A stretch of DNA of 64,000 nucleotides from an uncultured Alphaproteobacteria bacterium (GCA_937923625.1 CALDTV010000016.1:99791-163790), one strand, 5' to 3'. Positions 26,697 through 36,293 are shown, numbered from the stretch's first letter. The notes: a model not told the origin generated them from the sequence alone. Program-made: numbers and translations.

Positions 26697-27359
26697 TTAC
26701 AATCTATTTTCAAAGTAATTTTCAAAGTAATTTTCTAATAGTTCTTCTTCATTCATGCCAGATAATACAATATCTGCTGATTTATTTATTTCTTTGTTAA
26801 TAAGCGATTCATAGGCTTTTTGTTCAATTTCATAGATACCAAATTGCGCCAAATGGTCATTGGTGAATTGTGTGTCTAAAACCACAAAGCCCCCTTTAAA
26901 CAAACGTGCGCAAAGATGCACCAGACAAATTTTGCTCGCATCTGTTGCGCGGGAAAACATACTCTCCCCGCAGAAAACACGCCCGAGCGCAAGACCGTAT
27001 AAGCCGCCAAGTAGTTCACCGTCATTCCACGCCTCAACACTATGGGCATGCCCTTGGGTGTGAAGTTCAATAAAACAGTTTCTAATCAGGGGGTTAATCC
27101 ATGTTGATTCACGCCCCTTTTTTGCTTCGGCACAGCCATCAATCACACCAACAAAGTCATGATTAACTTTAATATCGTAAGGCGCTTTTTTAACCATCTT
27201 AAGCAATTTTGTCGGGATATTTAAATCAAGAATGGGAAGCTGACCACGCTGTTCAGGGCAATAGAAATTGTAAAAATCAGCGTCTGCACTTTCCGCCATC
27301 GGAAACGCGCCTTGGCGGTAGGCTTCTAAAAATAATGCTGGTGTCGCTTCGGTAAAAAT
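26697..27359 (-). CDS. aat: leucyl/phenylalanyl-tRNA-protein transferase, probable ATT start
   Basis: About 221 residues if begun at ATT 27359. The family homology runs further upstream than the first ATG at 27299: the codons before it read EATPALFLEAYRQGAFPMAE, the conserved Aat N-terminus. Between the in-frame TAG at 27366-27368 and that ATG there is no ATG, GTG or TTG, so ATT (as in infC) or an assembly error must be invoked. Conserved: CPEQRGQLPILDLNIP, STWINPLIRNCFIELHTQGHAHSVEAW, GGLYGLALGRVFCGESMFSRATDASKICLVHL and FVVLDTQFTNDHLAQFG. Transfers Leu/Phe to N-terminal Lys/Arg, making ClpS substrates. Only two bases separate it from the accC stop. The C-terminus has a short duplication, YFENYFEN. 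Confidence 0.88.
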   Translation of the reverse strand: MFTEATPALFLEAYRQGAFPMAESADADFYNFYCPEQRGQLPILDLNIPTKLLKMVKKAPYDIKVNHDFVGVIDGCAEAKKGRESTWINPLIRNCFIELHTQGHAHSVEAWNDGELLGGLYGLALGRVFCGESMFSRATDASKICLVHLCARLFKGGFVVLDTQFTNDHLAQFGIYEIEQKAYESLINKEINKSADIVLSGMNEEELLENYFENYFENRL

Positions 27360-27361
27360 CT

Positions 27362-28708
27362 CTAACTATTTTTCTCGGCTAATTTTTTCTCAAGCCAGTG
27401 AATATTATAGTCGCCCGTCAAGAACGCTTCTTCATCAATAATCCATTGGTGCAATGGGAGGGTTGTTTTAACACCATCTACCACCGTTTCCACAATAGCA
27501 CGGCGCAAACGTTTAATCGCTTCATCACGCGTGCGGCCATGGACAATTAATTTTCCAATCATGGAATCATAATAAGGCGGAATAGAATAGCCTGTGTAAA
27601 TCGCGCTATCAAAACGTACACCTAGCCCACCCGGTGCATGGAATTGCTTAATTTTTCCAGGGGATGGGACAAACGTATCAGGATCTTCTGCGTTAATACG
27701 CACTTCAATCGCGTGACCGCGTAATTTAATATTTTCTTTGTTCAGACTTAATTTCTCCCCTGCCGCGATACGAATTTGTTCCGCGATAAGGTCAACGCCT
27801 GTAATCATTTCTGTCACAGGATGTTCGACCTGAATCCGTGTGTTCATTTCCATGAAATAAAATTTGCTATCTTCATATAAAAATTCAATCGTTCCCGCAC
27901 CAACATACCCCATTTCACGAATAACATCCGCCGCCAATTTTCCAATTTCTGCTCGTTCATTATCTGACAAAGCTGGCGATGGAGCTTCTTCAACAAGTTT
28001 TTGATGGCGACGTTGAATAGAGCAATCACGCTCCCCCAAGTGAATCGCATTGCCGTGCTTATCACCAAAAATTTGAATTTCAATATGACGCGGTTTTTCC
28101 AAATATTTTTCAATATAAACCGTATCATCACCAAAGTTGGCCGCCGCTTCACGGCGCGCTGTAGTAAAAGCCTCGGCAAATTCTTCGTCACTACGAACGA
28201 CCTGCATCCCTTTACCACCGCCGCCCGATGCAGCCTTAATAATTACAGGATAGCCAGCGTCATTACATATTTTCAAGCCATCTTCAACGCTCTCAACCGC
28301 GCCCGGAGACCCCGGAACAACAGGCAAGCCCAATTCCATCACGGTTTTTTTAGCCGTTACTTTGTCGCCCATCTTTTCGATATGTTCAGCACTCGGGCCA
28401 ATAAAAGTAAAACCATGTTCTTCGATCATACGGGCGAATTGCGCGTTTTCGGATAAAAAGCCATAACCCGGATGAATAGCATCAGCCCCCGTCACAGCCG
28501 CCGCCGTTAAAATAGAGGGAATGTTTAAATAACTATCTTTGCTTTGTGGTGGGCCGATACAAACTGACTCATCAGCCAAGCGTACCGCCATAGAATTTGC
28601 ATCCGCCGTTGAATGCACCGCAACAGATTGAATACCCATTTCACGACACGCCCGAATAATGCGAAGCGCAATTTCACCACGGTTGGCTATCAATACTTTT
28701 TTAAACAT
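27362..28708 (-). CDS. accC: biotin carboxylase subunit of acetyl-CoA carboxylase
   Basis: 448 residues, as in E. coli (449). Carboxylates the biotin of AccB using ATP and bicarbonate, the first step of fatty-acid synthesis. Carbamoyl-phosphate-synthase-like motifs: [40 protein letters not shown]-grasp glycine loop [56 protein letters not shown] and RINAEDP. It follows accB by 11 bases and is followed by aat, forming one minus-strand transcript. Confidence 0.97.
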   Translation of the reverse strand: MFKKVLIANRGEIALRIIRACREMGIQSVAVHSTADANSMAVRLADESVCIGPPQSKDSYLNIPSILTAAAVTGADAIHPGYGFLSENAQFARMIEEHGFTFIGPSAEHIEKMGDKVTAKKTVMELGLPVVPGSPGAVESVEDGLKICNDAGYPVIIKAASGGGGKGMQVVRSDEEFAEAFTTARREAAANFGDDTVYIEKYLEKPRHIEIQIFGDKHGNAIHLGERDCSIQRRHQKLVEEAPSPALSDNERAEIGKLAADVIREMGYVGAGTIEFLYEDSKFYFMEMNTRIQVEHPVTEMITGVDLIAEQIRIAAGEKLSLNKENIKLRGHAIEVRINAEDPDTFVPSPGKIKQFHAPGGLGVRFDSAIYTGYSIPPYYDSMIGKLIVHGRTRDEAIKRLRRAIVETVVDGVKTTLPLHQWIIDEEAFLTGDYNIHWLEKKLAEKNS

Positions 28709-28719
28709 TTCAATAATGC

Positions 28720-29184
28720 CTACTCAATAACAGCGAGCACATCGCCAAATTCGACAGGCTGGCCATTTTCGAAAAGAATTTGTGAAACAGTGCCGCTTTT
28801 ATGAGCTTTAATTGGGTTCATGACTTTCATCGCTTCAACAATTAAAAGCGTGTCACCCTCACTGACGTTATCACCCTTTTTGATAAAGTTTGGCGCATCA
28901 GGTTCAGGCGCAGCATAGACTGTTCCAACCATCGGTGATGTTACCGCGCCAGGATGATCGCCTGTCACGCCCGCTGGCATATCTGTATTCGCCGCCTGTG
29001 GAACAGTGGGATCAGATGGCATAGCAAGAGGCGCAGCGGCGGCAGGGGCGGCAACACCACCAGCAACCATCATGCCCCTATTTACGCGGATCATCTGATC
29101 GCCTTCAGCGACTTCAATTTCATTTAGGCCCGTTTCATCAAGAAGACTTGCTAGTTTTTTTATAGCTTTGGAATCAATTTTCAT
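28720..29184 (-). CDS. accB: biotin carboxyl carrier protein of acetyl-CoA carboxylase
   Basis: 154 residues. N-terminal helical region ([27 protein letters not shown]), an Ala/Pro-rich linker (residues 42-75), and the C-terminal biotinyl domain [23 protein letters not shown] ... [13 protein letters not shown], where Lys120 of EAMKV is the biotinylation site. First gene of accB-accC-aat. The usual upstream aroQ has moved to 1284. Confidence 0.96.
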   Translation of the reverse strand: MKIDSKAIKKLASLLDETGLNEIEVAEGDQMIRVNRGMMVAGGVAAPAAAAPLAMPSDPTVPQAANTDMPAGVTGDHPGAVTSPMVGTVYAAPEPDAPNFIKKGDNVSEGDTLLIVEAMKVMNPIKAHKSGTVSQILFENGQPVEFGDVLAVIE

Positions 29185-29315
29185 GGGGAATCAATATATT
29201 CTTTATTAGGTTGCTACAATATTCATTTTTAATCTGTCATCATCTATCTGTTTAATCATGTGACGATGTAGTTTTTTGTAAAGAAAAACCCTTCACAAGT
29301 CAAAACGCACATTAT

Positions 29316-29753
29316 TTACATATTGATCTTCTTGATTTTTAAGGCTAACCACATGCTGAGAAAAATAGACAGTATAAAACAATAAAAGCCTGGCATCATG
29401 AAGACAGCGCCCAGCATTGAAACTTTAATCGCATAGACAATGAGAGCCACCGCAAAAACTTCCATTAAAGACCATTTTCCCAACGTTTCTGTCCATGAAG
29501 GCGTCCTTGTATCGATATATCTATAAAGAGAGATTATTTTACAAAAAGGGAAAATGATGGAGAATAAAAAGACAGTAACAAAAAGCACGACATCCCCATT
29601 TACGAGCAATCCAAGTGTAAAACTCAAAATAGATTCATAATTATCAAAAAAATATAACTTTTTAACATTCATCGTCGGAAGAATAAGCCCTAAGAAAAGC
29701 AAAACACCGTTCAAAATAGCTAAAATTTTCAAATATTTTTTAGAGAACTTCAT
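29316..29753 (-). CDS. PqiA-domain membrane protein
   Basis: 145 residues from ATG 29753 (a TTG six bases earlier is possible). Four predicted transmembrane helices. The PqiA (paraquat-inducible A) pattern is seen in ILNGVLLFLGLILPTMNV, FLFSIIFPFCKIISLYRYIDT and KWSLMEVFAVALIVYAIKV. A single PqiA module rather than the tandem pair of E. coli PqiA. PqiA-type proteins work with MCE proteins in lipid transport to the outer membrane; mlaD lies in the same region. It ends 11 bases after gpt starts the transcript upstream. Confidence 0.8.
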   Translation of the reverse strand: MKFSKKYLKILAILNGVLLFLGLILPTMNVKKLYFFDNYESILSFTLGLLVNGDVVLFVTVFLFSIIFPFCKIISLYRYIDTRTPSWTETLGKWSLMEVFAVALIVYAIKVSMLGAVFMMPGFYCFILSIFLSMWLALKIKKINM

Positions 29754-29764
29754 TGCCAAGCATA

Positions 29765-30289
29765 TTAATCACGGTCTTTTGTATGACTACGCGCCAGCGG
29801 TGTGGCATATTGATTTTCCAAATCCCACGGAAAATGAACCCACGTGTCTTGGGAAAAAGCGGTCACAAATGTATCTGTCTGCTCTTGCCCCATAGGCTTG
29901 ACATATATGCAAGCATAATGTGCCTCAGGGTACATCTCCCGCGCCAGCTCAAAAGTTTTGCCTGTATCAACCAAATCATCAATAACAAGCCAGCCTTTGC
30001 CATCCCCTTGAACACTCTCTGGTTTTTTAAGGATTTTTGTCTCTGATTGTTCCTTCACATCATAGCTGGTGATGCAAAAAGTTTCGATATTCAATACTTC
30101 CAATTCACGCGCGATAATACAGGCGGGAACCATGCCACCGCGCGTAATCGCAATAATACCCTTCCATTGACCAACTTTACCATGAACGGTTTCTGGGCCT
30201 TTATCGAGTAATTTCCAAGCCAATGCTTTGGCATTTCGGTGCATTTCTTCCCATGAAACGGGGAAATCTTTTGTGTAATTATCGCTCAT
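29765..30289 (-). CDS. gpt: xanthine(-guanine) phosphoribosyltransferase
   Basis: 174 residues. Salvages xanthine/guanine with PRPP. The PRPP loop WLVIDDLVDTGKTFELAREMYP, the substrate-contact segment GKVGQWKGIIAITRGGMVPACIIARELEVLNIETFCITSYD and the C-terminal DTWVHFPWDLENQ (Trp and Phe stacking the base) match Gpt. Length is close to that of E. coli (152) with a longer N-terminus (MSDNYTKDFPVSWEEMHRNAKALAWKLL), as in alphaproteobacterial homologues. Upstream of the PqiA gene, probably co-transcribed with it. Confidence 0.93.
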   Translation of the reverse strand: MSDNYTKDFPVSWEEMHRNAKALAWKLLDKGPETVHGKVGQWKGIIAITRGGMVPACIIARELEVLNIETFCITSYDVKEQSETKILKKPESVQGDGKGWLVIDDLVDTGKTFELAREMYPEAHYACIYVKPMGQEQTDTFVTAFSQDTWVHFPWDLENQYATPLARSHTKDRD

Positions 30290-30361
30290 GAAGATGTCTC
30301 AAATTCTTTATTGTTTTTTTAAGGCTGGTTTTCGTGAATACCATCCTATAATGTCTGCCCT

Positions 30362-31081
30362 ATGAAAATATTTCTAGTGTTATTATTGTTTATTTCATTG
30401 TCTGCTTTTGCCACGCAGCGCGTTTTAGCCGAGCCTGATTTTGCAGAACCCCTACAAACAACGGCCTCCCCCGTGGTGGTTGAATTATTCTCTTCCCAAA
30501 AATGCCCCGCCTGTCCGCCTGCGGATGAGTTTATGAAGACGGTTGCCGATATGAAGGGCGTCATTGCCCTTTCTTGTCATGTAGATTATTTCGGCAAAAC
30601 AAGCGCAAATTTAGGCAAAGAATTTTGCACTGAAAAGCAAACCCAATACATCAAACAAATTGGCCGTAAAGCCCATTTTACCCCCCAAATGATGGTAAAT
30701 GGCCATATGAGCAAAGTAGGGTATGAAACAGCAAAAGTAAGCGCCGCCATCGTCAAGGGCCGCAGTGAGCGCCTTAAAAATATTACCATTAATCCCAAAG
30801 CAACAGGCGTTTTTAACTACCGACTGCAACAGCAAAAAATTAGTGAAAATGCGCAACTATGGATAGCTGTTTTTGATAAGCCCAAAACATTAACCGAGCG
30901 CGGCAAAGCCACCACATACTACAATGTTGTTCGGCACTTAACGCCGCTTGAATTTTGGTACGGCGAGGAAAAAACAAAAGCAATTTCGCCAATTCTAAAT
31001 AACGACAGCGCAGGTTTTGCAATTTTTGCACAAGATACACAAACAGGTAAAATTCTTGCGGCGGGGCAATACCAACTTTAA
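30362..31081 (+). CDS. DUF1223 thioredoxin-like secreted protein
   Basis: 239 residues with signal peptide (LVLLLFISLSAFATQRVLA). SPVVVELFSSQKCPACPPADEFM is the DUF1223 signature, where ELFTSQGCSSCPPAD is typical; it carries a CxxC pair as in thioredoxin folds. VIALSCHVDYFGKTSANLGKEFCTEKQTQYIKQIG and TPQMMVNGH follow the family. Periplasmic, function unknown, probably redox. Divergent from gpt. Confidence 0.85.
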   Translation: MKIFLVLLLFISLSAFATQRVLAEPDFAEPLQTTASPVVVELFSSQKCPACPPADEFMKTVADMKGVIALSCHVDYFGKTSANLGKEFCTEKQTQYIKQIGRKAHFTPQMMVNGHMSKVGYETAKVSAAIVKGRSERLKNITINPKATGVFNYRLQQQKISENAQLWIAVFDKPKTLTERGKATTYYNVVRHLTPLEFWYGEEKTKAISPILNNDSAGFAIFAQDTQTGKILAAGQYQL

Positions 31082-31103
31082 CAAATAACGGCGTTTACGT
31101 TAC

Positions 31104-31835
31104 TTACAGCGGCTGTATACTTAAAAAGTTTCTGCTTTTTTTAACACTTTGCTTAGGCATCCCTTCATCACCCCAATCAATATCAAAAGCTGAGACAACC
31201 TGATCAGGATCAAAAATGCAGTAGCTTAAGCTTCCCGGATCTTCCTCATCATTTTTATAAACCAAGCCATCAAACCCTATCTCTTTTAACGCTTCACCTG
31301 CACGTTGTGCGACAAGAAAGTGACGTAAGTTCCCTAACCTTTTGAATTTCACTTCGTTTTCTACATCTTTATTTGTTAACGGCATTAATATATTCCATTT
31401 CCACACATCAACAAGAGAGGCAACAGGACTTGCCAAGCAGTTGATTGAAACCTTAGGAGAAAAATCAACCACACCCCAACTTTCATGTTTTGCAGCTTGC
31501 GCATCAAAATCATTAAACATGATTGGCATGATTAATGCAGGTTGGAAAACCCAACGAACTTTTTCAGCACTCAATCCAGCTTGAATTAATTGTTGTGGAC
31601 CAAATCTTATATCTAAATCACGAGAATCTTCGACTTCTAGCGGGTTATTTATTTGAAGCACACAGGGATAAAACTGCGCCCCTTCGATCGCATAACCATG
31701 CCAGCGCTCATGCGCTGATTGGCACGTGCCAAAATGCGTTAAAGGCATAAAGCGAAAATCTGTTATTTCTCGATCCGAATAATGAAAAACCAATAAAGGT
31801 TGATCATGTTCATCTTTTTGTAATGTAGAGCTCAT
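31104..31835 (-). CDS. putative ADP-ribosyltransferase-like protein (ART-PolyVal-like pattern)
   Basis: 243 residues, no signal peptide. The order of motifs resembles ART domains found in phage polyvalent proteins: VFHYSDREITDFRFMPLTHFG (a H-x-[ST]-x(3,4)-F opening), then HERWHGYAIEGAQFYPCVLQINNPLEVEDSRDLDIRFG (a strand followed by the typical NPL turn), and finally EIGFDGLVYKNDEEDPGSLSYCIFDPDQVVSAFDI, matching the G-[YF]-DG-[VI]-x-Y ... FdP-[DN]-Q-[IV] ending. These are pattern matches; catalytic competence is not shown. It sits between the DUF1223 and polA genes with no evident partner immunity gene. Confidence 0.5.
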   Translation of the reverse strand: MSSTLQKDEHDQPLLVFHYSDREITDFRFMPLTHFGTCQSAHERWHGYAIEGAQFYPCVLQINNPLEVEDSRDLDIRFGPQQLIQAGLSAEKVRWVFQPALIMPIMFNDFDAQAAKHESWGVVDFSPKVSINCLASPVASLVDVWKWNILMPLTNKDVENEVKFKRLGNLRHFLVAQRAGEALKEIGFDGLVYKNDEEDPGSLSYCIFDPDQVVSAFDIDWGDEGMPKQSVKKSRNFLSIQPL

Positions 31836-31881
31836 AAGCGAGAAGCTAACATAACAAAAAATTTATGTAAAATATATTATC

Positions 31882-32028
31882 TCAGGCCGCTAAATTTTTC
31901 TTTTTCTTAACATCCGTATTTTTCAATTTAAAAAGCTTTTTACTTCTAGAATTAAACTGAATCACCTTTTTTGTACCGTGGCGTTTTTCAAGCCAATTTG
32001 TGAGAAAATTATCATCGTTACACGCCAT
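31882..32028 (-). CDS. small basic hypothetical protein
   Basis: 48 residues from ATG 32028: MACNDDNFLTNWLEKRHGTK, then Lys-rich, ending KKKKNLAA. The frame is complete and lies alone between the ART-like gene and polA. Ribosome site is weak. No family recognised. Confidence 0.4.
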   Translation of the reverse strand: MACNDDNFLTNWLEKRHGTKKVIQFNSRSKKLFKLKNTDVKKKKNLAA

Positions 32029-32176
32029 TTTATTACCGTAGGACATTAAAGTTGTCTTTCTTTTTTGTAGTTTTTAGAAGGGTTAATAACTACGCCTCAA
32101 AGATTAATAAAAGATTAAGATAATGATTTAACTCCTGATTAAGGATATTTTATCCACAGGCTATTGCTGGAACAAT

Positions 32177-34972
32177 TTAATGCGCTTGCGCCCAGCTGAG
32201 ACCATGACCAGCCTCAGCCACTAACGGTACATCGAGCGTCACAACATTTTCCATGACTTGTTTCACAAGCGCTGAAGTCTGTTCCAACTCTTCTTCTGGC
32301 ACTTCAAAAATTAATTCATCATGGACTTGTAAAAGCATACGCGCATTCAAATTCGCATTCTTTAAGGCGTCTGGCATTTTTATCATCGCCATCTTCATGA
32401 TATCCGCCGCCGTCCCCTGTAGCGGGGCATTAATGGCGGCACGTTCGGCGCCCATTTTCACATTTTGCATCTTGGCATTGATGTTTGGCGTGTAACATTT
32501 ACGACCAAAAAGCGTTTGAACATATTCATGTTTACGTGCCAATTCTTTTTGGTCTTCCATGAAGCTTTCAATTTCATGGAAGGTGTCCAGATATTTACGA
32601 ATGAACTGATGTGCTTCACCAGCATCACAACCCAATTGCTTCGCCAGACCCCAGCCAGAAATGCCATAGATAATACCAAAATTTACCGCCTTGGCTTGAC
32701 GGCGTAAATCTCCATCAACCTCCTCCAGCGGCACACCAAAAACTTGAGAGGCCGTGAGCGCGTGAATATCAACATCATCTTTAAACGCTTGTTTGAGCGC
32801 TTGAACATTTGCCATTTCGGCACATAAACGAAGCTCTACTTGAGAATAATCAACCGCGAGTAAAATATTGCCTTTATCCGCAACGAAAGCTTCCCGAATT
32901 TTTCGGCCATCTTCGGTACGGATCGGAATATTTTGTAAGTTGGGATCGCTGGACGCTAGCCTGCCCGTTGACGTTCCCGCCATAGAAAAAGATGTATGCA
33001 CACGCCCCGTATCAGGATTAATTTGCGCCTGCAGCGCATCCGTATAAGTTGATTTTAATTTAGACAGGCCGCGCCATTCAAGAATGTTAATTACAATTTG
33101 ATGGCCTTGCGCCGCCAATTTTTCTAGCGTGCCAACATCCGTTGACCATTGTCCCGTTTTGGTTTTTTTACCACCTTCAAGACCCATTTGATCAAATAAA
33201 ATTTCACCTATTTGCTTAGGCGACCCTACATTAAATTCTGTTCCTGCTTCATCTTGGATTGCTTTTTCTAGTGTTGCAATTTTCTTCCCAAAATCGGCAC
33301 TCATTTCTTTTAAAACAACTGGATCAACCTTAATACCATGTAATTCCATTTGTCCAATAACTGGCACCAACGGGCGTTCGATATCTTCGTATACGCCCGC
33401 CATTCTCTCCCGTGCGATACGCGGCTTAAAAAGATGATGCAAACGGTGCGTAATATCCGCATCTTCAGCGGCATAATCCAGCGCCTTGTCCATATTCACA
33501 TAGTCAAACGTCACTTGGCTTTTCCCTTTACCCGCAACATCGGCATATTTAATGGGCTGATGATCTAGAAATAGACCCGAAAGGCCATCCATTGAATTTG
33601 AATGGCTTGTGCCATCTAATGTATATGATAACAACATGGTATCATCACAAGGCGTCATATGAATGCCATGCTTTTTCAACATTTGCCAATCATATTTTAT
33701 GTTCTGGCCGATCTTTAGCACTGACGCGTCTTCCAGTAATGGCTTAAGAGCCGCAATCGCTTCATCAAACGGAATTTGCACCAGAGTGCCTTTAGATTCA
33801 CCCAATAAATCCGCCTCGGCTGAGACATGCTGCAAGGGAATATAAGCCGCCTTACCAATAGTTGAACAAAGCGAAATCCCCACAAGTTTGGCAATTGCTG
33901 GCGTCAGAGCTGTTGTCTCTGTATCTATCGCCAAATGCCCTGATTGATAAGCGTCATCAATCCATTTACGAAGTGTTTCTATATCCGTGATAAGCGTATA
34001 ATTATTATCTTTAATCTCTGGCGCATCATCTTGCGGCGAGGGAGTTGTATCGGATAAATTTTCTTTTTCTTGCGCGTCACTGCCAGAAGAAGAATCTGGT
34101 GTTTCGCCCATGCGTGCCAATAAAGATTTAAACCCCTGCTTTTGCAAAAATTCTTTTAAATTGGGTAAATCAGGGTCATGTTTAATAAAAGTATCCAGCG
34201 CAACAGGCACAGGAACATTCACATCTAACGTCACAAGACGTTTAGAAATACGCGCCATTTCCGCATTCTCAATAATGCTTTCGCGGCGCTTATTTTGTTT
34301 GATCTCACCAGCGCGCTCCAGCAATGTATCAAGATCACCATATTCATTAATAAGCAAAGCCGCCGTTTTAATTCCAATCCCTGGCACCCCTGGCACATTG
34401 TCTGAGGTGTCCCCCGCTAATGATTGTACATCAATCACTTTATCTGGTGTGACACCGAATTTTTCAACCACGCCATTCGCATCAACCGTGATATTTTTCA
34501 TCGGGTCAAATATATGAATATTATCATCGACCAACTGCATTAAATCTTTATCAGAGGAAATAATTTTTACTTTAATGCCTTTTGATGCCGCATCTTTGGC
34601 ATAGGTTGCAATAAGGTCGTCAGCCTCATATCCTTCAAGCTCCACCGCAGGCAAGCCCAAAGCCTCTGTCGCTTCGCGGACAAGAGGAAATTGGGGGATA
34701 AGATCTTCGGGCGTTTCATCGCGGTTGGCTTTATACTCCGCATATATATCGTTGCGAAAATTTACCCGCCCTGCATCAAAAATAATCGCAATCGCCGCAT
34801 GGGAATGCGCCGTAATTAATTTGAGGATCATATTGGTAAAACCATAGACCGCACCAATTGGCACACCATCAGGATTGGTCATTTTCGCCCCTCCACCATA
34901 CGCCATCGCGTAATATGCACGGAAAATATACCCCGACCCGTCGATCAGATAGAGTTCGTCTTTTTGTTTCAT
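32177..34972 (-). CDS. polA: DNA polymerase I
   Basis: 931 residues. 5'-3' exonuclease domain residues 1-290 (LYLIDGSGYIFRAYYAMA, AIIFDAGRVNFRNDIYAEYKANRDETPEDL, IISSDKDLMQLVDD), 3'-5' exonuclease 320-520 with LAIDTETTAL (Asp and Glu present, so proofreading is probably active) and YAAEDADITHRL, polymerase to the end with LLAVDYSQVELRLCAEM, RRQAKAVNFGIIYGISGWGLAKQ and LLQVHDELIFEVP. Removes primers and fills gaps. A consensus DnaA box TTATCCACA lies at 32150-32158 downstream of the stop. Confidence 0.97.
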   Translation of the reverse strand: MKQKDELYLIDGSGYIFRAYYAMAYGGGAKMTNPDGVPIGAVYGFTNMILKLITAHSHAAIAIIFDAGRVNFRNDIYAEYKANRDETPEDLIPQFPLVREATEALGLPAVELEGYEADDLIATYAKDAASKGIKVKIISSDKDLMQLVDDNIHIFDPMKNITVDANGVVEKFGVTPDKVIDVQSLAGDTSDNVPGVPGIGIKTAALLINEYGDLDTLLERAGEIKQNKRRESIIENAEMARISKRLVTLDVNVPVPVALDTFIKHDPDLPNLKEFLQKQGFKSLLARMGETPDSSSGSDAQEKENLSDTTPSPQDDAPEIKDNNYTLITDIETLRKWIDDAYQSGHLAIDTETTALTPAIAKLVGISLCSTIGKAAYIPLQHVSAEADLLGESKGTLVQIPFDEAIAALKPLLEDASVLKIGQNIKYDWQMLKKHGIHMTPCDDTMLLSYTLDGTSHSNSMDGLSGLFLDHQPIKYADVAGKGKSQVTFDYVNMDKALDYAAEDADITHRLHHLFKPRIARERMAGVYEDIERPLVPVIGQMELHGIKVDPVVLKEMSADFGKKIATLEKAIQDEAGTEFNVGSPKQIGEILFDQMGLEGGKKTKTGQWSTDVGTLEKLAAQGHQIVINILEWRGLSKLKSTYTDALQAQINPDTGRVHTSFSMAGTSTGRLASSDPNLQNIPIRTEDGRKIREAFVADKGNILLAVDYSQVELRLCAEMANVQALKQAFKDDVDIHALTASQVFGVPLEEVDGDLRRQAKAVNFGIIYGISGWGLAKQLGCDAGEAHQFIRKYLDTFHEIESFMEDQKELARKHEYVQTLFGRKCYTPNINAKMQNVKMGAERAAINAPLQGTAADIMKMAMIKMPDALKNANLNARMLLQVHDELIFEVPEEELEQTSALVKQVMENVVTLDVPLVAEAGHGLSWAQAH

Positions 34973-35059
34973 AAAATTGTTTTAACGTTTCGATAAAAAA
35001 GACACAAAGTTTTAAAGCTACTTGTTGACAACTAAGATAGGTTTTTTATACATAATGCA

Positions 35060-35710
35060 ATGAAAATTACACAAACAAAAATATATTGCCTCAAAGAACT
35101 TTTAGAAACATTAGAGGCTTATAAAGCGGCAGCCGCTATACCTGATCATCACCATCTTTTGAATATTTGGGCGGCTGAGTTAGTCGAGTATGCTGAACAT
35201 CTATGGCAAAAGACTGGAGACAAAGACGATAATAGCTCCTGTGAATTAGAAGTCATCGACACAATAGCCATGATTTTTGAAGTATTAGAAAAAAACACGC
35301 CAGAAGAAACTCACGGTTTTTTAAAAAGCGAATTTGACCAAGCCAGTCACATAAGCCCGTCAAAACGCTCCGTTTTTGGCATTCTTGGTAATCGCGTTCA
35401 AAATATTTTACGCAAAATAGACCGCAAAATTCACCATGATCAGCAAATTAGTCTTTTGCGGAAACAACAGAATAAAGCGCAACAGCAGCAGCATTTGAGA
35501 CATTCAGACTGGCAATTGGCTCATGCGTCGGCAGTCGCGTCAGAACGTCGCATTGTTCCCTTACAAGACGTCGAATCCCGTCGCCTTCAGCGCCCAGAAC
35601 CAATACCGTTTTTAGGCAAGCGGGAAGTTGTGCCAGCGTCTGTTCTCCTCTCTCGTCGAGCCCAACGGCAAAATACCCGGCGGCTTGTAAGGTCTCCAGC
35701 GAACGGGTAA
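35060..35710 (+). CDS. hypothetical protein with a long antisense C-terminus
   Basis: 216 residues as read, family unknown. Residues 1-130 look like a normal helical protein (YCLKELLETLEAYKAAAAIPDHHHLLNIWAAELVEYAEHLW, LEVIDTIAMIFEVLEKNTPEETHGFL). From about residue 131 the frame runs antisense to the 3' end of rlmB, and its Gln/Arg-rich composition (QQNKAQQQQHLRHSDWQ, SRRLQRPEPIPFLG) is that of an antisense frame. The functional part may be the first 130 residues with loss of an older stop. Divergent from polA, convergent with rlmB. Confidence 0.5.
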   Translation: MKITQTKIYCLKELLETLEAYKAAAAIPDHHHLLNIWAAELVEYAEHLWQKTGDKDDNSSCELEVIDTIAMIFEVLEKNTPEETHGFLKSEFDQASHISPSKRSVFGILGNRVQNILRKIDRKIHHDQQISLLRKQQNKAQQQQHLRHSDWQLAHASAVASERRIVPLQDVESRRLQRPEPIPFLGKREVVPASVLLSRRAQRQNTRRLVRSPANG

Positions 35711-36293
35711 GGTTTGTTTCGTAAGCCACAGGCAAATGCTCCACTCCACCACAGGCTGTTTTTGCTAAAACCCCTTTCAGGTCTGGCGCATGCTTTTTTT
35801 GCATCACCATACCTGCCGCCCCAAAAGCACAGGCCGACCGAATGATTGCGCCCACATTATGTGGATCCGTCACCTGATCCAGCATTAAAATAACACTCTT
35901 GTCTTTCGTTTCTTCCGCGCGAATGATGTCATCAATATCAACACCCTCAAGGTTTTGACACGATAAGCCAATCCCTTGATGCACGCTGCCCGTTGGTGTG
36001 GCATTATCTAGCATCGATTTATCAACAATTTGCGGTGATGGACGTTTAAGCCCTCGGTCATGGGCAATTTTTAAAGCTTCATCAAAACCATCTAACGCAT
36101 TATTCGTGATATAAAGCGCATGAATGTGGCGTTTGGGATTGGTCCATGCTTCTACAACAGCATGCACGCCGAACAAATCAATATTGGCGCCCGCCCTTTT
36201 TTGTGGTGAGCGGTCTTTTCTAACACCACGTTGTCCACGCGGCGAATTTTTGCTGTTTGGGCGAGATTTATGCTCATTTTTACGGTTTTTCAT
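35448..36293 (-). CDS. rlmB: TrmH/SpoU-family rRNA 2'-O-methyltransferase (RlmB-like)
   Basis: 281 residues from ATG 36293. A basic, disordered N-terminus (KNRKNEHKSRPNSKNSPRG), the substrate-binding domain IDLFGVHAVVEAWTNPKRHIHALYIT, then the SPOUT knot: MLDQVTDPHNVGAIIRSACAFGAAG, VLVLGAEGDGIRRLVREQCDVL and IASLNVSNAAAVALYSVV. Methylates G2251 of 23S rRNA in E. coli; the group-3 TrmH assignment is by motif. Its 3' end overlaps the 35060 gene by 263 bases on the other strand. Located 98 bases before the tRNA-Tyr gene, divergently. Confidence 0.9.
   Translation of the reverse strand: MKNRKNEHKSRPNSKNSPRGQRGVRKDRSPQKRAGANIDLFGVHAVVEAWTNPKRHIHALYITNNALDGFDEALKIAHDRGLKRPSPQIVDKSMLDNATPTGSVHQGIGLSCQNLEGVDIDDIIRAEETKDKSVILMLDQVTDPHNVGAIIRSACAFGAAGMVMQKKHAPDLKGVLAKTACGGVEHLPVAYETNLTRSLETLQAAGYFAVGLDERGEQTLAQLPACLKTVLVLGAEGDGIRRLVREQCDVLTRLPTHEPIASLNVSNAAAVALYSVVSAKD

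Noticed and set aside
32104..32118. TTAATAAAAGATTAA as a CtrA box
   Set aside because: It fits TTAA-N7-TTAA but lies downstream of polA and ahead of only a doubtful small gene; chance matches are expected in this AT-rich sequence.
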